From CAZQVN01 sp964596775 (GTDB taxonomy: Bacteria > Eisenbacteria > RBG-16-71-46 > JABDJR01 > JAWXBZ01): a stretch of 64,000 nt of DNA. Location: NCBI GenBank assembly GCA_964596775.1, contig CAZQVN010000003.1, positions 1-64,000 on the forward strand. Reading direction: 5' to 3'. Shown piece after piece: positions 61,156 through 64,000 of this stretch (the first letter of the stretch is position 1; every line of letters starts with the position of its first letter). The notes under the pieces were generated by a model. The model saw only the letters and a program-made list of their open reading frames with translations, had not been told where the DNA came from and searched no databases. Both the position numbers and the translations under genes were made by a program.

Positions 61156-62734
61156 TGAAGAGATTCCGTACGTGCCGGTCCGCGACCTCCGCGATCAGCG
61201 CTTGAGCGGCCGGGCCGGATGCGAGTTCGAACGTGAGCGCGGCCAGCTGTCGTTCCTGCGGTTTCCGCCGCGGACTCAGAAAGTCGGCGAGATGCCGGAG
61301 CCGCGGCGCCGCCAGTTCCCCCTGGTGCTTGATCTTCTTGCGGACGCCCTCGGAAACGCGGCCGAGCTGAAACATGGCCTTGTCCCTGGCGGAATCGATC
61401 TGCTGAACGAGGCTCGCGTCGATCGCGGTCGAGGCCTTGCGCAGCCCCGCGAACGCGTCGCCGATGAGAGTTTCGGCATCGGAGAGCGCCCCGCGAAACG
61501 CCGCGGGCACCTTCAGTTCCTCGGCACGCCGCAGGGCTTCCTCCGGATCCTTGAGGAGATCCCCGGGCGGAATGGTCAGCGTCGCGGCAAGGGCCATCGC
61601 CTCGGCGGGCATCAGGGTCAGCGACAGCCGGTCGACCACGATCGGCTGGAACACCTCGAGCCGTGCGTAGACCGGGGCCAGCTGCCCAAGGTAGACGTAC
61701 TCGGACGGTCCGGCCACGTGGGCGAGGGTCGGGAATACCGTGTCGGTGACGAGCGGGCGCAGGATCACGTTCGGCGACAGATGGGAGGGATGTGTCGCCA
61801 GGGCCCGGCGGGCCTCGGCGAACGTCTCTTCCGCGGAAAGCCTGAGGCGCTCGCGATCGGGGGTCAGGAACAGCGCCGTTTCCAGGCTGTCGGCGTCGAG
61901 CTGCGGCGGGTACCCCTCCCCGATCATCAGGGTCGACTGCGCGTGCAGCGCCGCGTGGACGGCGGCGTGATCGTCGAGGTAGCGCTCGAACAGCGGCACG
62001 GCGGCCCTCCTGATTTCGGGAAGCCGGGCATCGGCGACGACCAGTCCGTCCTCGGCGAACAGCTCGAGACAGATCCGGGACATCCAGTCTCCAAAATCCC
62101 TTTCCGCGGTCGTGGGGGCCGCGATGTTCGCCGCCAGCGTTCCGTGTTCCCCGTGAGCCGCGAAGAGTCCCGCGGCCTGCTCGAAGACGGCCCGGACCCG
62201 TTCCAGCGGGATGTCGCCGACCCAGCCTCGCGGCGTCCGTCCTTCCGCGGAGAGCGCAAACTTGAGGATGGAGAGATCGGGACCCGGCATCCAGACATGA
62301 CTGACTTCATCGAAGTCGGCATCGTCGGCTCCGTTCCAGTAGACGGGCACGCAGGGGATGGAGTGCCGCTCGGACACCCGGGCGGCGAGGGCCACGGCGG
62401 TGGCGATCTTCAGCCGGGTATGCATGGGGCCACCGAACACTCCGGGCTGCTGGCCGGTGACGATGGCCATGGCCCGCCCGGCGACGAGCGCCTCGAGGTT
62501 CTTCAGGGAAGCGGCGGATGCCCCGAGCCTCCGGTGCTCGATGCGCAGGGCCGACGCGAGTTCCTCGTGCACGGGAAACGGCCCGCGGGCCTCGCGCCGG
62601 GCCGCCCACGCCGCCGGATCCTCGGGCGACCACGCCGGCCGGAGCGAATCGGGGAGACGCCCCGCCGCGTGATCCATGTAGAAGCGGCTGAAACCGGGAA
62701 GGCTGTCGAAGGAGGCTTCCGGGAAGCGGCTCAT
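61118..62734 (-). CDS. bshC: bacillithiol biosynthesis cysteine-adding enzyme
   Basis: A 538-residue BshC that adds cysteine to glucosaminyl-malate, completing bacillithiol. Family features are VTGQQPGVFGGP, YWNGADDADFDEV, LRPLVTDTVFPTLAHVAGPSE and a coiled-coil region in the last 130 residues. Its ATG overlaps the methyltransferase stop by four bases. The three bsh genes are contiguous here, bshC-bshB1-bshA in transcription order. Confidence 0.95.
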   Translation of the reverse strand: MSRFPEASFDSLPGFSRFYMDHAAGRLPDSLRPAWSPEDPAAWAARREARGPFPVHEELASALRIEHRRLGASAASLKNLEALVAGRAMAIVTGQQPGVFGGPMHTRLKIATAVALAARVSERHSIPCVPVYWNGADDADFDEVSHVWMPGPDLSILKFALSAEGRTPRGWVGDIPLERVRAVFEQAAGLFAAHGEHGTLAANIAAPTTAERDFGDWMSRICLELFAEDGLVVADARLPEIRRAAVPLFERYLDDHAAVHAALHAQSTLMIGEGYPPQLDADSLETALFLTPDRERLRLSAEETFAEARRALATHPSHLSPNVILRPLVTDTVFPTLAHVAGPSEYVYLGQLAPVYARLEVFQPIVVDRLSLTLMPAEAMALAATLTIPPGDLLKDPEEALRRAEELKVPAAFRGALSDAETLIGDAFAGLRKASTAIDASLVQQIDSARDKAMFQLGRVSEGVRKKIKHQGELAAPRLRHLADFLSPRRKPQERQLAALTFELASGPAAQALIAEVADRHVRNLFNGKRGHTLVDIP

Positions 62735-63531
62735 TCGGCGCTCCTCCGTGCGATCGCGATGAACCGCGAGGATCGATCCACCCGGAACGCCGAGCCGTCG
62801 TAATCACCGAACGTCTGCAGAACCTCGAATCCGGCTTCCTCGACGAGCCCGGTTACCTGGTCATGATCCAGTGCCAGGACTTCTTCCCGGAACGTCTCGG
62901 CGAGAGTGCCGGCGTCGAAGATCTCGATGGTCTTGTCGATCCGTGGGATCTCCTCGTCGCCGCACCGAACGTGCCTGGCCTCGCGAACTTCATACCGCCC
63001 CACCGTCCGGACTCCCGAGGGGACGAGATTGGCAAGCGTCGTCCGGGCGTTGAAGTAGTCCACCGCCAGGCCGCCGCCCGGTGCCAGAACGCGCGCCGCT
63101 TCGGCGAGGACGCTGCGGTTTCCGTCCAGCTGCTTGAAATACCCGAGGCTCGTGAACATGCTCATTGCCGCCCCGAAGACCGCGTTCCGGAACGGAAGGC
63201 GCCGCATGTCCGCCCGGACCAGCGCATCGCCGGAAGCGGCGCGGGCGCTCCGCAACAGAAACCAGGACAGGTCGAGCCCGACTCCATCGTACCCCCGTTC
63301 GCCGAGAGCCCGGAGATGACGTCCGGCGCCGCACGCTATGTCGAGAATCGGGAGGCGGCTCCCTCCCGTGACCGCGACCGGCAGATGGCCGGCGAGGAGA
63401 TCGACGGCGCTGCGCGCCTCCCGGTCGTCACGATGACCGTAGAGCTTCTGGTAGAACGGGCCGAACGACTCCTTGAACCAGGGCGCCGCCTCCCGCCACT
63501 CCGGATTGTCTCCGGTCCGGTCGCCCGACAC
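62731..63531 (-). CDS. SAM-dependent methyltransferase
   Basis: A 266-residue class I methyltransferase. The AdoMet-binding motif is PILDIACGAGRHLRAL, followed by the acidic YDGVGLDLS and motif PFRNAVFGAAMSMFTSLGYF. The substrate is unknown. The start is GTG at 63531, two bases after the mrp stop. It overlaps bshC by four bases, so it may be coexpressed with bacillithiol synthesis. Confidence 0.82.
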   Translation of the reverse strand: MSGDRTGDNPEWREAAPWFKESFGPFYQKLYGHRDDREARSAVDLLAGHLPVAVTGGSRLPILDIACGAGRHLRALGERGYDGVGLDLSWFLLRSARAASGDALVRADMRRLPFRNAVFGAAMSMFTSLGYFKQLDGNRSVLAEAARVLAPGGGLAVDYFNARTTLANLVPSGVRTVGRYEVREARHVRCGDEEIPRIDKTIEIFDAGTLAETFREEVLALDHDQVTGLVEEAGFEVLQTFGDYDGSAFRVDRSSRFIAIARRSAE

Positions 63532-63533
63532 GC

Positions 63534-64000
63534 TCAGCGCCGGGTGATCTTGACCACGCGACGCCCCCCGGATCCGTCGGCCCCGACGGACGCGGCGATC
63601 CGGCCGGCGATGGCGCGGAAGGCAAGGCTCACTTCCGACTCCGGGGACGAATGGGTGATCGGCACGCCGACATCCCCACCTTCCCGGCAGGCCGTGTCGA
63701 ACGGAACCTCCCCCAGGTACGGCACCTCGTGACGCTCGCAGGCGGCCAGTACGGTGCCGCGCCGGAACAGTTCCGTCGGCTCGTTGCAGTGGGGGCAGTG
63801 AAACAGGCTCATGTTTTCCACGATGCCGAGAATCGGCGTCCCGGTCTTCTTGAACATCATGAGCCCCTTGATCGTGTCGCCCATGGCCACCGCCTGGGGC
63901 GTGGACACGAGCACGGCGCCGGCCAGCGGGACCTTCTGGACGAGGGTCAGCTGGGCATCGCCGGTGCCCGGGGGCATGTCGACGAGAAGGTAGTCGAGGT
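63534..64000 (-). CDS. mrp: Mrp/NBP35-family Fe-S carrier ATPase (C-terminal part)
   Basis: The C-terminal 155 residues of an Mrp/ApbC P-loop ATPase; the N-terminus with the Walker A motif is beyond the right edge. Visible are DYLLVDMPPGTGDAQLTL, the TPQAVAMGDTIKGLMMF block, and the CPHC pair (in MSLFHCPHCNE) that bridges a 4Fe-4S cluster between subunits. These proteins carry and deliver Fe-S clusters. It is first in the visible part of the bacillithiol unit; bacillithiol is linked to Fe-S metabolism in Firmicutes. Confidence 0.9.
   Translation of the reverse strand, partial: LDYLLVDMPPGTGDAQLTLVQKVPLAGAVLVSTPQAVAMGDTIKGLMMFKKTGTPILGIVENMSLFHCPHCNEPTELFRRGTVLAACERHEVPYLGEVPFDTACREGGDVGVPITHSSPESEVSLAFRAIAGRIAASVGADGSGGRRVVKITRR

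Noticed and set aside
1..64000. CRISPR arrays, tRNA and rRNA genes, insertion sequences
   Set aside because: I looked through the non-coding gaps and saw no regularly spaced repeats, cloverleaf patterns with CCA ends, rRNA signatures or transposase genes. A covariance-model search would be needed to exclude small RNAs.

Overview
The window is about 64 kb of GC-rich DNA carrying 49 protein-coding genes, two of them cut by the window edges, and no RNA gene that I can recognise. The cell is clearly diderm: there are outer-membrane barrels, a PorV/PorQ-family protein, a lipobox lipoprotein, two lytic transglycosylases and a PAP2 phosphatase. Secreted M6 metalloproteases with FlgD-like C-terminal domains, a PorV-like barrel, GT-C/TPR fusions, a complete bacillithiol pathway and bacterial microcompartment shell genes together suggest a Fibrobacteres-Chlorobi-Bacteroidetes-related candidate lineage (Eisenbacteria/Krumholzibacteria/Latescibacteria type). 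That placement is inference. Almost all genes lie on the minus strand and many overlap by 1-10 bases (ATGA, TGATG, TTGA), so the window is mostly long compact operons.

Layout. 0.3-4.8 kb: a secreted duplicated-domain protein, an exported hypothetical, and a plus-strand GT-C/TPR membrane protein. 4.8-12.8 kb: uvrC, xerD-like recombinase, outer-membrane barrel, SNF2 helicase with an N-terminal Tudor-like domain, its coiled-coil partner, a YfgM-like TPR protein and an Hsp33-like chaperone, all read in one direction. 13.2-15.8 kb: an orphan GAF/PAS histidine kinase. 16-16.2 kb: rpsT on the plus strand with a clear sigma70 promoter. 16.2-26.3 kb: cspA with its own promoter and terminator, then secA, topA, xerC, argF, a lipoprotein and dapA. 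26.4-33.8 kb: an M6 protease, a soluble lytic transglycosylase and a membrane-anchored PQQ propeller in one overlapping unit. 33.9-41.2 kb: comEC, purN, purC, purH, guaA. 41.2-43.6 kb: an unusual BON/TPR/PEGA operon. 43.7-45.3 kb: MltD-like LysM transglycosylase. 45.4-47.9 kb: tandem glgC paralogues. 48-49.5 kb: PorV-like protein and a PilZ protein with a long structured leader. 49.8-51.6 kb: EutN-type vertex protein, PduT-type BMC shell protein and SppA in one operon. 51.7-58.6 kb: GT-C/TPR protein, PAP2, M6 protease and a secreted propeller. 58.6-64 kb: pgeF, then mrp, a methyltransferase and bshC-bshB1-bshA.

The most unusual items are the orphan microcompartment shell operon with a nearly leaderless promoter, the Tudor-SNF2 helicase plus coiled-coil pair, the BON-TPR-PEGA operon, the paralogous TMTC-like GT-C/TPR proteins, and the degenerate second GlgC. 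No CRISPR array, insertion sequence, prophage or tRNA was seen.
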